64,000 bases of DNA. Source: Stenotrophomonas maltophilia (lineage in GTDB: Bacteria > Pseudomonadota > Gammaproteobacteria > Xanthomonadales > Xanthomonadaceae). The position numbers were made by a program, and so were the translations under genes. Below the pieces are notes generated by a model. That model was not told the origin of the DNA. It saw only the letters and a list, made by a program, of their open reading frames with translations, and did no database searches. The stretch is from the NCBI RefSeq assembly GCF_900186865.1, contig NZ_LT906480.1, positions 886,001 to 950,000 of the forward strand, in the 5' to 3' direction. Positions 1 to 9,707 of this stretch are shown one piece after another; position 1 is the first letter of the stretch, and each line of letters starts with the position of its first letter.

Positions 1-1396
1 CGGCGGCACGGCGCGCCTGCTGCAGCACCTGTTCGGCTTCATGCTGGCTGCTGAGATCGATGAACAGACACAGCACCGCCGGCTCGCCGCGATAGCGCGC
101 CGGCGTCGCGGTCACCAGCAGGTGGCGGCCTTCGGGCGTGGTGTAGGCCAGCCCATCGCCGAGCGTGGTGCCTCCAGCGGCCAGCACGCTGCGCCGCCAA
201 GGGCCATGCCAGCCTCCGCTGTGGTGGTCTTCGCCCAGCCAGCGGCGGGCGAGGGTGTTGTCCAGCAGCACATTGCCATCGGTACGGCGCAGCAGGCACA
301 GCCCGATCGGCGCGTTGTCCAGGATGGTGCGGCTGAAGGCCTCGCTTTCCAGCAGGCGCGCGTGGTTGCTGCGCAGTGGTTCGATGACCGAACGCCGATA
401 CGCGCGCAGCAGCAGCGTGCCACCCAACGCCAGCAGCAGCGCCACCACGGTCGCGCCGAGCAAGGGCCCCTGTGGGTGCTGGAACACCTGCCGCCAGCTG
501 ACGTGGTACACCGCCAGCCAGCCGCGCTCGCTGCGCATGCGGAACTGCAGGCCTGCAAGGCCGGCCTTCCAGGAGGTGCCAGCGTCACTGGCGTCTGCTG
601 CATCGCCCAGCAGGCGCTGGCCATCGGTATCGAACAGCGACAGCCGCTGGAACACCGGAACACCCAGCACCTGCCGGTAGTCATCGACACGTCCCGGATC
701 GAGCAGGCAGGCCAGCGCGGCCTGTGAATCCTTGTCGTCCTCGCCCCACAGGCGTGCATCCTGCGGCGCATGCGCGATGGCCAGCAAACGGGTCTGCCGG
801 TCGCGCCACGGTACGCTCACCCAGACGATGCCACCGCGCTGCAGCGCCGGACGCGTGCCCATGACCCGGTGGATGTCGGCGATCGCCGGGCGCAGGTGAT
901 GCGGGCTGTTCTGGCTCGCATCGGTAACGCCGATCTGCACCGGTGCCAGCAGCCCGCGCGTGCCCTGGCCATCGACCAGCAGGCATTGCGGTGGTGGGTA
1001 GTGCGAGGCCGACCAGAACGTGCCGTAGAAGCGCAGGAAACGATCGCCCAGCTCGTTCGGTAGCGAAAGACTGGCTCCCTCGCTCCCGATCGCCGCGAAG
1101 TTGGCGAACAACGGGCCGCGTTGCAGTTCCACGCTGGCATCGGCAACCGGCTGTCCTCGAGCGCCGACATCGTGCAGCCGCCACTGGCGCAGGAAGCGCT
1201 CCTGCTCGCGAAGCGTGCCGTCCAGGCGGCGGAAGTGGTACTCGATCTTGCTGCGCTCTTCGTTCAAAAGCTGCGAGCCGGCCGACAGCAGCAGTCCGGC
1301 CTGCAGGGTCGCCAGCACCACCACGCCGATCAGCAGGGCGTGGACGCGCAGTGAGCGGCGAGCGAGTCGGCGAACAGGGGCGGCCTCGGCCGGCAT
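1..1396 (-). CDS. Hybrid-type sensor histidine kinase, N-terminal part (truncated by window edge)
   Basis: Minus-strand frame open from the left edge to an ATG at 1396. The translation has a basic N-terminus (MPAEAAPVRRLARRSLR), one membrane segment (HALLIGVVVLATLQAGLLL), a long extracytoplasmic region, a second membrane segment near 490-430, and a PAS-like domain (FSRTILDNAPIGLCLLRR, then LCLFIDLSSQHEAEQVLQQA) just before the edge. The HisKA, ATPase and any receiver domain would lie outside the window. Its PAS region aligns by eye with the kinase at 2740-5511, so the two are paralogues. It is the third gene of a minus-strand cluster, 123 bp below the EAL regulator. A GTG start slightly upstream (about 1429) is possible. 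Kinase assignment is by paralogy. Confidence 0.8.
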   Translation of the reverse strand, partial: MPAEAAPVRRLARRSLRVHALLIGVVVLATLQAGLLLSAGSQLLNEERSKIEYHFRRLDGTLREQERFLRQWRLHDVGARGQPVADASVELQRGPLFANFAAIGSEGASLSLPNELGDRFLRFYGTFWSASHYPPPQCLLVDGQGTRGLLAPVQIGVTDASQNSPHHLRPAIADIHRVMGTRPALQRGGIVWVSVPWRDRQTRLLAIAHAPQDARLWGEDDKDSQAALACLLDPGRVDDYRQVLGVPVFQRLSLFDTDGQRLLGDAADASDAGTSWKAGLAGLQFRMRSERGWLAVYHVSWRQVFQHPQGPLLGATVVALLLALGGTLLLRAYRRSVIEPLRSNHARLLESEAFSRTILDNAPIGLCLLRRTDGNVLLDNTLARRWLGEDHHSGGWHGPWRRSVLAAGGTTLGDGLAYTTPEGRHLLVTATPARYRGEPAVLCLFIDLSSQHEAEQVLQQARRAA

Positions 1397-1519
1397 GGCG
1401 GGTCTCAGGGTGGGGGCGGACAGAGGCACCGGTGGCGGCAGCGCAAAGTCCGCCGCCACTGCACAGACAGGATCGTCAATGCGACTTGATGATGTTGTGA
1501 AGTCGCTGTGGAATCCGTG

Positions 1520-2743
1520 TCAGCTCAGGGCGGCTCGCGATCTTTCATCCAGTTGCGGTGCTTCTTCGTCCAGCAGGCGGGTGAACTCGTCTGAGGGCAG
1601 CGCCTGCGAGATCAGGAAACCCTGCACCTGGCTGCACCCCAGCTGCCGCAGTGCGGCCAGGTCGGCATCACTTTCCACGCCCTCGGCCACAATGGTCAGG
1701 CCCAGCTGGTTGGCCAGCGCGATCACCGTCGACAGGGTCAGGTGCAGGGCCGGGTCACGGGCGCAGCCACTGACCAGCGCGCGGTCGATCTTGACCTCCG
1801 TGAAGGGGGTATTGACCAGGTTGTGGACCGAACTCAGGCCCTGCCCGAAATCATCCTGGGCCAGGCCGAAGCCCTTCATGCGCAGCCGGCAGGCACCGGC
1901 ATAGAAGTCGCTGACGTGCCGTGTGGTGCTGTTTTCCATCAGTTCGAAGCACAACTCACCGGGGGTACCGCCGTGGGCCAGGGTCAGCGCCAGCAGCTCA
2001 TCGGGCAGGTCCGACTGCTCCAGCAGATGAGGCGGCAGGTTGATCGATACCGGTACCCGGAAGCCTTGCATGCGCCATCGTGCCTGCGCGCTGATGCTGG
2101 CCTTGAGCATCATCCGCAGCAGATCGCCCTCCAGCCCGTATCGGCAGATCGCCGGGAGGAAGCTGCCAGCGGCCAGCGTGCCCAGCTGCGGATGGCGCCA
2201 GCGCACCAGTGCCTCGGCCGCCACGACCCGCCCTGACTGCAGTGACTTTTTCGGTTGGAACCAGGCCGTCAGGCTGCCATCGGCCATGGCCTGGCGCAGC
2301 TGCGATGCATCCGGTTCGGGGGCTGCCGCCGCCGCGCTTGACGGTGCCTTGCCGGTGACCGGACGCGCCTGAGCCAGGGCCTCGAACAGCGCGTCCACGT
2401 CAGCGGCCGCCACCGGCTTGGGCAGCAGGCCGACCACCTCCAGCCCCAGCGATTCGGCCATCAGCCGTGCCGAGGTCATCATCCGCCGCGGGGCCGCGCT
2501 GACCACGGCAAGGCGGGGTGGGCGTGGCTGCGCCGCCAGCGCCTGGATGAACTGGATGCCGTCCTGCCCGGGCATCAGCAGGTCACTGACCACCAGGTCG
2601 TAGGGCTGGCAGGCACACAGTGCGATGGCGGCATCCACGTCTTCGCAGGCATCGACCTGGACGCCGACGCGGCTGCCGAAAAGATTGGCCAGGAAACCAC
2701 GCTGGAAGGGCTGGTCTTCCAGGATCAGGACACGCTGGGTCAT
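1520..2743 (-). CDS. Response regulator with REC and EAL domains (c-di-GMP phosphodiesterase)
   Basis: 407 aa. The N-terminal receiver domain has the acidic pocket (E9, D10), phospho-acceptor Asp54 in VVSDLLMP and Lys109 in LLPKP. After an Ala-rich linker (about 130-145) comes a complete EAL domain: EAL at 177-179 (AEALVRW), ELMENS, QDDFGQGLSS, KIDRALV and VAEGVES. The metal and substrate residues known for active EAL enzymes are present, so hydrolysis of c-di-GMP to pGpG is expected, gated by phosphorylation. The start codon overlaps the stop of the upstream hybrid kinase (ATGA), implying translational coupling and a cognate pair. The layout resembles P. aeruginosa RocR. The signal is unknown. 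Confidence 0.93.
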   Translation of the reverse strand: MTQRVLILEDQPFQRGFLANLFGSRVGVQVDACEDVDAAIALCACQPYDLVVSDLLMPGQDGIQFIQALAAQPRPPRLAVVSAAPRRMMTSARLMAESLGLEVVGLLPKPVAAADVDALFEALAQARPVTGKAPSSAAAAAPEPDASQLRQAMADGSLTAWFQPKKSLQSGRVVAAEALVRWRHPQLGTLAAGSFLPAICRYGLEGDLLRMMLKASISAQARWRMQGFRVPVSINLPPHLLEQSDLPDELLALTLAHGGTPGELCFELMENSTTRHVSDFYAGACRLRMKGFGLAQDDFGQGLSSVHNLVNTPFTEVKIDRALVSGCARDPALHLTLSTVIALANQLGLTIVAEGVESDADLAALRQLGCSQVQGFLISQALPSDEFTRLLDEEAPQLDERSRAALS

Positions 2744-5511
2744 GCGGGATCTCCTTGGCGCAGGGCGGTGAGTGCCTTGCGCAGGCGGGCGATGTCGATA
2801 GGTTTGCTGAGGTAGCCCTGCATGCCACTGGCCAGGCAGCGCTCGCGCTCTTCGGCGGTGGCATTGGCGGTGGCGCCGATCACCGGTACCAGGTTGCCGT
2901 CATCGCGCAGCTCGCGGGCCAGCGCGTGGCCGTCCATGCGCGGCATGTTGATGTCGGTCACCACCAGATCGAAGCACTGCTCGCGGCACCGTTGCAGCGC
3001 TTCAATGCCATCCTGTGCCAGCTCCACGTCGCAGCCGAGGGTGCGCAGCTGCTCAGCCAGGATCACCCGGTTGATCGGGTTGTCCTCGACCGCCAGCACG
3101 CGCAGCCCCAGCGGCACGGGCGGTGCCAAGCGCGTGGTCTCCGGCTGCGCCGCACGTTGCTGCTGCACGTTGGCCAGCGCATTGCCGATCGCGGTCATGC
3201 CATGCAGGGTCACGACCAGGCTGCCATCGGCGGCAGTGATCGGCTGGTCACCGCCCTCGATCGATGCCACCACGCGCGGGCCCGACCATGCCAGCGGAGT
3301 GGCTGCTTCGCCATCCATCAGGATCGCGCCGTCATGGTCCAGCAGCGTCGGGTCACCAAGCAGGGGCTGCGCGTTGGCACCCCAGCGACACAGCCAGCCA
3401 CAGGCACTGTCGACCAGCTCGCGGTCGCGGCCGCGCACCAGGATCGGTGGTTCCGGCAGCAATGTGGGCCCATCCTCGGCAGCGGCCAGCACCGGCAATG
3501 GCAGGCGGACGCTGAAGCTGCTGCCCAGGCCCGGCTCGCTCACCACCTGCAGCTCGCCGCTCATCAAGCGCACCAGACGGTCGCTGATGGACAGGCCCAG
3601 GCCGGTACCCTGCGCGCTGGCCGCGCCGCGGACCTGGCGGAACGGTTCGAACAGCCGCGCCTGTTCCTCCGCAGCAATACCCACGCCGGTATCGGTCACC
3701 TGCCAGGCCAGCACGCTCGATTCACCTTCGCGCTGTACCTGGCGCACGCGCAACACCACCCGGCCATGCTCGGTGAACTTGATCGCGTTGCTGAGCAGGT
3801 TGCCCAGCACCTGGCGGATGCGGTCGGCATCACCGAGCACCCGCGTCGGCAGGCGCGGATCGGTGCAGACCAGGATCTGCAGGCCCTTGCAGGTGGCTGA
3901 CGCGGCGAAGCTGCGCAGCACACTCTCGGTCAGCTCGCGCGGCGAGAACGCAGCCGGCTCCAGGCTGAGCTGCCCTGACTCGATCTTGGACACATCCAGC
4001 ACATCACTGATCAACTGCAGCAGGACCGACGAGGAACTCTCGATGGTGCGCAGGTATTGCGACTGCCGGGCGTCCAGCGAGGTGTGCCCCAGCAGCTCCA
4101 GCGTGCCCAGCACGCCGTACAGCGGAGTGCGGATTTCATGGCTCATGGTGGCCAGGAACGCGCTCTTGGCTTGGTTGGCCGCATCGGCCGCCTGGCGTGC
4201 CGACGACAGTGCGGCCTGTGCCTGGCGGTGTCGGGAAATATCATGGAAGACGCATAGCAGCACATCATCGCCCTGGTAGCGGCAGGCCGCGTGCAGCACC
4301 TGCAGCTGGCGCCCGTCGCGGGTGGTGAATTCCAGTCCGCGCCCGCGCTCGCCGGCATGTCCACGCCATGGCGCCTGCCAGTCGCTATGTTCGCCTTCCT
4401 CGCCGAGCCAGTCGCGCAGCAGCTGGTTGGACAGCAGCAGCGCGCGGTCGTTGCGGCGCAGGACGCAGATGCCGACCGGCGCCATGTCGATCACCGTCGA
4501 ACTGAAGTCCAGGTTCTCCAGCAGGCGGCGGTGCTGCTGCAGGGCCGGCTGGATCAGCTGCAGGTCCACGCGATGCCGTAGCAGGCGCAGCGCAACACCG
4601 GCCAGCAGCAGCAACAGCACGCAGACCAGCAGGGGCACGGCCAGGTCGCCCAGCAGCAGCTGCGGCGGCAGGTGGTAGACCAACCGCCAGCCGTCATTGC
4701 CGACACTTTTCACCAGCGCTACGCCGCGCGGCAGGCCGCCGCTCCATAACGTACCGAAGCTGTCGTCCTGGCGTTCCCGCAGGATTGTCCAGCCCGCGCG
4801 ATCCAGCCGCGGCGCCTGGCTGGACAATGCAGGCTGCCCAGAACGGTCGAGCAACGCATAACCGCCGATGCCCTGGCCATCGATCATGCCCGCCGCTGCA
4901 TCTGTATCAAGCAGCAGTACCAGCCACTGCGCCGGATGGGGACCGGACTGCACCGGCTGCGCCAGTGCGACGCCACGGTCACCCGGGCGCAGCCAGTACA
5001 CCCGGTCAGCGCCCTCGAGGCTGCCGTTGCGCGCCTGCAGTGCACGCAGCGACGGCAGGCGCGCCAGGTCGACGTCGACCGCGTCGCCGGCCAGCCAATG
5101 CGCACCCCGCGCATCGACCAGCAGCAGGTGCGTCTGCAGCGCCTGCAGCGTGCGCTCGGCACGCGCTGACAACAGCAGCCGTTGTCCCGGCTGGCCACCG
5201 GGACCATCCAGCGGCACCTGGCGCATCCCTTCGCTGTCCGCAGCTGGCGCATCCGGGCGGCCGGCCAGCACCGAATCGCCCAGGTAGCGCAGCAGGGCTT
5301 CGCGCTGGTCGAAATAGATCTGGGCCCTGTAGGCCGCTGCATTCATCTCGCGGCGATGGGTCGAGATGTCCTCGGTGAATGCCGTGAGCAGGTAGAACCC
5401 GGCCGCGGCGGCCAGGCAGATGAAGACACAGACGGTCAGGCAGCGCAACAGCACCGACGCGGTGGTCGATGGCACTGTCTTCTGCAGCGAAGGGCGGGGG
5501 AAGCGGAACAT
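2740..5511 (-). CDS. Hybrid sensor histidine kinase, RcsC-like architecture
   Basis: 923 aa. Membrane segments at about 22-45 and 289-311 flank a roughly 240-residue periplasmic sensor region. A PAS-like domain (about 330-430) precedes HisKA with phospho-acceptor His458 (ATMSHEIRTPL), the HATPase N box (NLLSNAIKF, from 571) and G boxes (DTGVGI, GTGLGLSI), a degenerate alpha-beta segment (about 690-790), and a C-terminal REC domain with Asp853 (VVTDINMPRMDG) and Lys in SKPID. No HPt domain follows. HisKA, REC and the intervening segment recall E. coli RcsC, but no rcsB or rcsD lies nearby. It overlaps the REC-EAL gene by 4 bp, its likely partner, and is paralogous to the kinase at the left edge. 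Confidence 0.93.
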   Translation of the reverse strand: MFRFPRPSLQKTVPSTTASVLLRCLTVCVFICLAAAAGFYLLTAFTEDISTHRREMNAAAYRAQIYFDQREALLRYLGDSVLAGRPDAPAADSEGMRQVPLDGPGGQPGQRLLLSARAERTLQALQTHLLLVDARGAHWLAGDAVDVDLARLPSLRALQARNGSLEGADRVYWLRPGDRGVALAQPVQSGPHPAQWLVLLLDTDAAAGMIDGQGIGGYALLDRSGQPALSSQAPRLDRAGWTILRERQDDSFGTLWSGGLPRGVALVKSVGNDGWRLVYHLPPQLLLGDLAVPLLVCVLLLLLAGVALRLLRHRVDLQLIQPALQQHRRLLENLDFSSTVIDMAPVGICVLRRNDRALLLSNQLLRDWLGEEGEHSDWQAPWRGHAGERGRGLEFTTRDGRQLQVLHAACRYQGDDVLLCVFHDISRHRQAQAALSSARQAADAANQAKSAFLATMSHEIRTPLYGVLGTLELLGHTSLDARQSQYLRTIESSSSVLLQLISDVLDVSKIESGQLSLEPAAFSPRELTESVLRSFAASATCKGLQILVCTDPRLPTRVLGDADRIRQVLGNLLSNAIKFTEHGRVVLRVRQVQREGESSVLAWQVTDTGVGIAAEEQARLFEPFRQVRGAASAQGTGLGLSISDRLVRLMSGELQVVSEPGLGSSFSVRLPLPVLAAAEDGPTLLPEPPILVRGRDRELVDSACGWLCRWGANAQPLLGDPTLLDHDGAILMDGEAATPLAWSGPRVVASIEGGDQPITAADGSLVVTLHGMTAIGNALANVQQQRAAQPETTRLAPPVPLGLRVLAVEDNPINRVILAEQLRTLGCDVELAQDGIEALQRCREQCFDLVVTDINMPRMDGHALARELRDDGNLVPVIGATANATAEERERCLASGMQGYLSKPIDIARLRKALTALRQGDPA

Positions 5512-5616
5512 GCAACGATGCTAGGAAGCGGCGCGGACGGCGCGGAATCAGCTGTTTCCTAAAATCCCCGGCTGGCCGACCGGCCCGGAGCCTGCACGCG
5601 GGCACCGTTCAGGTGG

Positions 5617-5651
5617 CAAAAAAAGGAACCCCCGCCGAAGCGGGGGTTTCC
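5617..5651 (-). terminator. Intrinsic terminator of the TonB receptor gene
   Basis: Read on the minus strand, an 11-bp stem (GGAAACCCCCG against CGGGGGTTCC, slightly imperfect) with a four-base loop is followed directly by a run of seven T. It lies 23 bp beyond the stop of the receptor at 5674, an ideal position for a Rho-independent terminator. Confidence 0.9.
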
Positions 5652-5673
5652 TGTACCGACATTGGCCGGGCAC

Positions 5674-8412
5674 TTACAGCGCGCTGCCACCGAACTTGCG
5701 GGTGTACTGCAGGTTGATGGTACGGCCGACGCTGTCGAACCAGGACACGTCGTAGTAGGGATACGCGGTGTAGGTGGCATCCTTCGGCGGCATCTTGTTG
5801 AACACGTTGACCAGCGACAGCGACAGGCGCGAATGGTCGTCGAAGCGATACTGCACCGAGGCGTTGTAGCGGTAGGTCGCCTTCACGTAGGGGCTGTCAC
5901 CGCTTTCCCAGTCGAACGACTGGTCGTAGTTGTCCGAGGTCGGCAGCTTGCCCAGGCGCGAACCGTAGACCGTGGCCGACCACGCGTCCTTTTCCCAGGT
6001 CACGCTCAGGCTGGTCTTGGTGCGCGGGATGTCGAATCCGCTGTTGACCGCGAACTGGTCCAGGGTCGGATCGCCGGGGTAGCGCTGGAAATCGTGCTTC
6101 TTCACCCAGGTGTGGGTGCCATTGAGGATGAAGTCGCCGATACCGGTCTGCAGGCGGTAGCGCAGGCCGACGTCGATGCCGGAGGTCGACTCGCGGGCGA
6201 CGTTGATCGGCGCCACGCGCACGCCGTACAGGCGGCCGTCGCTGGTACGGGTGATGCGGTCGAGCGCGTCCACGCAGGTCGGCGAATTGATGTCGGCACT
6301 GCCGAGTCGGCAGTTCGCTTCGTTGGCCAGGAGGGTGCGCACATCCATGTCCTGCACCTGCTTGCGCATGTCGATGTCGAACCAGTCCACCGACAGGTCC
6401 AGGCCGATCGCCGGCGACCAGACCAAGCCTGCACTCCACGAGGTGCTGGTTTCCGGGTCGAGCTGGCGGTTGCCGGTGCGGCTGCGGATCAGGTTGCGCT
6501 CGTAGTCGGAACAGTCGCTGGCGCCATCGGCGCGGCAGCTGTACAGGTCTTCGGCGGTGGTCTCGTCGTTGCCCGGTCCGGCGAACACGTAGTGCAGGTC
6601 CGGCGCGCGGAACGCGGTGCCATACGAACCGCGTACCAGCAGCGTGTCGATCGGGCGCCATTCCAGACCGCCGCTCCAGGTCGCCTTACCGATGGTGTTG
6701 CCGGAATAGCGGTACTGGTCGTAGCGGCCGGCCACGCTCAGGTTGACCGTCTCGTGCAGCGGCATGCGCAGCTCGGCGGCGGTCGCCCAGCGGTTGCGCG
6801 AGCCCTGGCCGTCCGAATCCTTCCAGCTGTAGTAGTAGTACTGGGTGGCCAGCGGATCGGGATTCAGCGCATAGGCCTGCTGGCCCACTTCCACGGTCGC
6901 GGCGAACCCGGCATCACCGCCCGGCAGGCCGAACAGCGCGGAATTGGTCAGCGTGAATGCAGCCGTCTCGGTGCGCGACTTCGGCGAATAGGTAGTGCGT
7001 GCGGCAATCGAATCGTACTCGGCGCGGGTCAGCGGCCGGTACAGCCGCGACGGGTCCGCGTTGTAGATCGGGAAACCGTCGTCGTCCACGCCCAGCTGCG
7101 GGCCCAGGAACAGGTCATTGGCCTTGGCGGCGATGATCTGCGCCCAGCTGATCCGCGACTGGTACTGAGAATGGCTCAGCGCCGCTTCGTAGTCCCAGTT
7201 GCCGGCCAGATTGCCTTTGAAGCCGGTGGTCACGCTGAAGGTCTTCTGCGTGCTGCGTACCATCGCATTGCGCAGGCCCCCCATTTCCTCGGGTGAGAAC
7301 TGGCGCTGCCAGAACTCGATCTCGCCGGTGGCCTGGTTGTTGAAATAGCCCGACTCATCGCCATTGGCGTCCATGCGGCCCCACTTGGTGACGTCGCGCA
7401 TCAGCGACATCGTGTGGTAGCCCAGCTGCACATCGGCGAACCATTGCTGGCCGTTGTCGAAGTCGTAGCTCAGCGAGGCGTAGCCATTGGCGCCGCGGCG
7501 CTTGCTGAGGATGGTGCCGTAGCCGATCGAGCTGTCGCTGCCGCAGTAGTAGCCGTAGCGCGGGCGGTAGGCGCGGTAGGTGCTGCCCTGGTTCTGCCCG
7601 GCCAGCGCTTCGCAGGTGGCCGCGCCCGGATCCAGGTAGTCGTCGTTGTAGTCCGTACGCAGGTAAGCGCGGCGGGCGATGCGCGAGCCCTCGCTGGGGC
7701 CGTCCTGGGTCGAATCCTGGATGTCGCGCTCATAGGCCCACAGCGGGGTCTGCGACTGCAGCTCGACGCTGTACACGGCGTTGAAGTTGCCGCGGCTGAA
7801 GCCGCTGGCCAGGCTCATGTCGAACGACTCGCCACCGCCTTCGCTGGTGGTGCCCATGCGCATGTCGATCGTGGTGCTGTCGGCCTTCTTCTTCAGGATG
7901 AAGTTGACCACGCCGGCGATCGCGTCCGAGCCGTAGATGGCCGAGGCGCTGCCGGTCAGCACTTCGATGCGCTCGATCATCCCCAGCGGGATGTTGGAGA
8001 CATCGGTGAAGTTGCTGCGGCCCTTGAACGGCATCGGGAAGTCGGCGATGCGGCGGCCATTGACCAGCACCAGCGTGTGGTTCGGGCCCAGGCCGCGCAG
8101 GTCCACCTGCTGGGCGCCCGGCGAGAAGTCGGCGCCGCTGGAAGACTGCTGGCTCTGGGTCTCACCGCCGTTCTGGGTCATTGCACGCAATACGTCCGGC
8201 ACGCTGGTGAAGCCGCTGGAGCGGATCTGTTCGGCGTTGATCACCGTGATCGGGGCGGGGCCTTCCACCTGGGCGCGCGGAATGCGCGAACCGGTGACCT
8301 GCACCGCATCCAGTTGTTGAACCGAGGAGGAAGCCGGTGCCTGGGCCGCCGCGGAAGCAGCCACGCCCATCAACGCCAGCTGGATCGACCACGCCATCGC
8401 CTTTCTACGCAT
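5674..8412 (-). CDS. TonB-dependent outer-membrane receptor
   Basis: 912 aa from ATG 8412, chosen because it begins a signal peptide (MRRKAMAWSIQLALMGVAASAAAQA); the frame is open 42 codons further upstream. The mature protein starts with a TonB-box-like segment (LDAVQVTGSRI) and a plug domain (PITVINAEQIRSSG, VDLRGLGPNHTLVLVNGRR, IERIEVLTGSASAIYGSDAI), followed by a beta-barrel ending in YTRKFGGSAL, so the usual terminal aromatic residue is absent. The size and LVNGRR/IERIEVL signature suit the large receptors for carbohydrates or peptides that are abundant in xanthomonads. It is divergent from a secreted cyanophycinase-like peptidase, suggesting a peptide-type substrate (inference). No Fur-like box was seen. 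Confidence 0.93.
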   Translation of the reverse strand: MRRKAMAWSIQLALMGVAASAAAQAPASSSVQQLDAVQVTGSRIPRAQVEGPAPITVINAEQIRSSGFTSVPDVLRAMTQNGGETQSQQSSSGADFSPGAQQVDLRGLGPNHTLVLVNGRRIADFPMPFKGRSNFTDVSNIPLGMIERIEVLTGSASAIYGSDAIAGVVNFILKKKADSTTIDMRMGTTSEGGGESFDMSLASGFSRGNFNAVYSVELQSQTPLWAYERDIQDSTQDGPSEGSRIARRAYLRTDYNDDYLDPGAATCEALAGQNQGSTYRAYRPRYGYYCGSDSSIGYGTILSKRRGANGYASLSYDFDNGQQWFADVQLGYHTMSLMRDVTKWGRMDANGDESGYFNNQATGEIEFWQRQFSPEEMGGLRNAMVRSTQKTFSVTTGFKGNLAGNWDYEAALSHSQYQSRISWAQIIAAKANDLFLGPQLGVDDDGFPIYNADPSRLYRPLTRAEYDSIAARTTYSPKSRTETAAFTLTNSALFGLPGGDAGFAATVEVGQQAYALNPDPLATQYYYYSWKDSDGQGSRNRWATAAELRMPLHETVNLSVAGRYDQYRYSGNTIGKATWSGGLEWRPIDTLLVRGSYGTAFRAPDLHYVFAGPGNDETTAEDLYSCRADGASDCSDYERNLIRSRTGNRQLDPETSTSWSAGLVWSPAIGLDLSVDWFDIDMRKQVQDMDVRTLLANEANCRLGSADINSPTCVDALDRITRTSDGRLYGVRVAPINVARESTSGIDVGLRYRLQTGIGDFILNGTHTWVKKHDFQRYPGDPTLDQFAVNSGFDIPRTKTSLSVTWEKDAWSATVYGSRLGKLPTSDNYDQSFDWESGDSPYVKATYRYNASVQYRFDDHSRLSLSLVNVFNKMPPKDATYTAYPYYDVSWFDSVGRTINLQYTRKFGGSAL

Positions 8413-8582
8413 GAGGAATTCTCGGAAATGAAGCCGGCCCGCAGAGGAGGGGCCCTGTCCCCCATTCAGATTTCCGGAACGGGCGCGCGCATTTAACGCC
8501 TTTTTCATGTCCTTGACTACTGGGTCCCTATCTGGCAAAGAGTGGAAACGCTTGCAAGTCGATTTTGTTCAGGGAGATCAAG

Positions 8583-9602
8583 ATGCGACGCCTCCATCGG
8601 ACCCTGCGTGCCCCCTTCGCCTGGCTGGCGCTGCTGGTCTTGGCCGTGCCGTTGGTCGCCCTTGCGCAGGACCTGCAGGGCCCGGGCTTCGCCTACTACG
8701 AAGCCGGCGATCTCGACGCGCCCCGGCCCGGTCCGCGCGCACCGGCCATGATGCTGATGGGCGGTGGCGAATGGGTGCCGGAGGCCTTCCACTGGTGGCT
8801 GAAGCAGGCTGGCAATGGCCGCGTGCTGATCCTGCGCGCTTCTGGCAGTGATGAGCTGCAGGACCGCCTGTACCGCGAGATCGGCGGTACCACCGCAGTG
8901 CAGACGCTGGTGTTCGACAGCCGCCGCGGCGCCGACGATCCGGCCGTGCTGCGCGTGGTTGCCGCAGCTGATGCCATCTTCATTGCCGGTGGTGACCAGT
9001 CGCGCTACATCCGCTTCTGGAAGGGCACTGCGCTCAACCGCGCGCTGAACGCCCACGTGCGCGCTGGCAAGCCGATTGCCGGTACCAGTGCGGGGCTCGC
9101 CATCCTCGGTGGCTATGCCTACGGCGCGATGGACGGCGGCAGCATCACCTCTGCCGGTGCCCTGGCGGACCCGATGGGCAGCGCGGTGACCATGGACAGC
9201 GGCTTCCTGCAGATGCCCTACCTGCAGCGCGTGGTCACCGACACCCACTTCGACAAGCGGGACCGGCTCGGTCGCCTGATCGTGTTCGTGGCGCGCGCCG
9301 CACAGGACAGCGGCGACCCCGACATCGTCGGCATCGGCGTCGACGAGGACACCGCCCTGTGCGTGGAGCCCGATGGCCAGGCGCAGGTCTACAGCGCTGA
9401 TGGCGAGGGCAAGGTCTGGGTGGTCAGCCCCGGTCGCGATGCCGACCGCCTGGTCGAGGGCGAGCCGCTGCGCTTCCGCGCGGTGCCGGTAACGGTGGTC
9501 GCCAGCGGCAGCCGCATGCGCCTGGATGACGTCCAGGCCGAGGCCGACTACCAGGCCGTGGCCGACGTCAGCGACGGTGAGCTTGAGTTCACGCTTCGGT
9601 AG
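8583..9602 (+). CDS. Secreted cyanophycinase-like peptidase (S51 family)
   Basis: 339 aa. Start 8583 follows an AGGGAGA Shine-Dalgarno and opens a signal peptide (about 1-29, cleavage after ALA). The S51 fold signature is clear: GGDQ at 136-139 and nucleophile Ser169 in AGTSAGLAILGG, followed by the DTHFDKRDRLGRL segment typical of cyanophycinases. Family members cleave the beta-linked Asp-Arg polymer cyanophycin to beta-Asp-Arg dipeptides; related S51 peptidases act on Asp-X dipeptides. Export implies an extracellular or periplasmic substrate. Next comes an exported isoaspartyl peptidase, the enzyme expected to split the dipeptide product. The TAG stop lies inside a GTAG repeat. Confidence 0.88.
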   Translation: MRRLHRTLRAPFAWLALLVLAVPLVALAQDLQGPGFAYYEAGDLDAPRPGPRAPAMMLMGGGEWVPEAFHWWLKQAGNGRVLILRASGSDELQDRLYREIGGTTAVQTLVFDSRRGADDPAVLRVVAAADAIFIAGGDQSRYIRFWKGTALNRALNAHVRAGKPIAGTSAGLAILGGYAYGAMDGGSITSAGALADPMGSAVTMDSGFLQMPYLQRVVTDTHFDKRDRLGRLIVFVARAAQDSGDPDIVGIGVDEDTALCVEPDGQAQVYSADGEGKVWVVSPGRDADRLVEGEPLRFRAVPVTVVASGSRMRLDDVQAEADYQAVADVSDGELEFTLR

Positions 9603-9668
9603 TGCCGGCCGCTTGCCGGCAACCCACATTCCCTGATGCGCCCCTCGCCGGCCAGCGGCCGGCACTAC
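9599..9668. repeat. SMAG (GTAG) repeat pair between the peptidase genes
   Basis: Two head-to-head copies of a GTAGTGCCGGCCGC-type hairpin: GTAG at 9599-9602 on the plus strand and its complement CTAC ending at 9668. Each arm is an internal palindrome (GCCGGC core). The first GTAG contains the stop codon of the upstream gene. The family is the known S. maltophilia GTAG REP-like repeat. Confidence 0.85.
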
Positions 9669-9707
9669 CCTGCAATCCATTCCCCGTTACTGCTGGAGAC
9701 GTATCCG

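Noticed and set aside
8528..8560. LacI-type operator (GGAAACGCTTGCAA) upstream of the cyanophycinase gene
   Set aside because: The palindrome is poor and no LacI-family regulator gene is adjacent, so it was not annotated.
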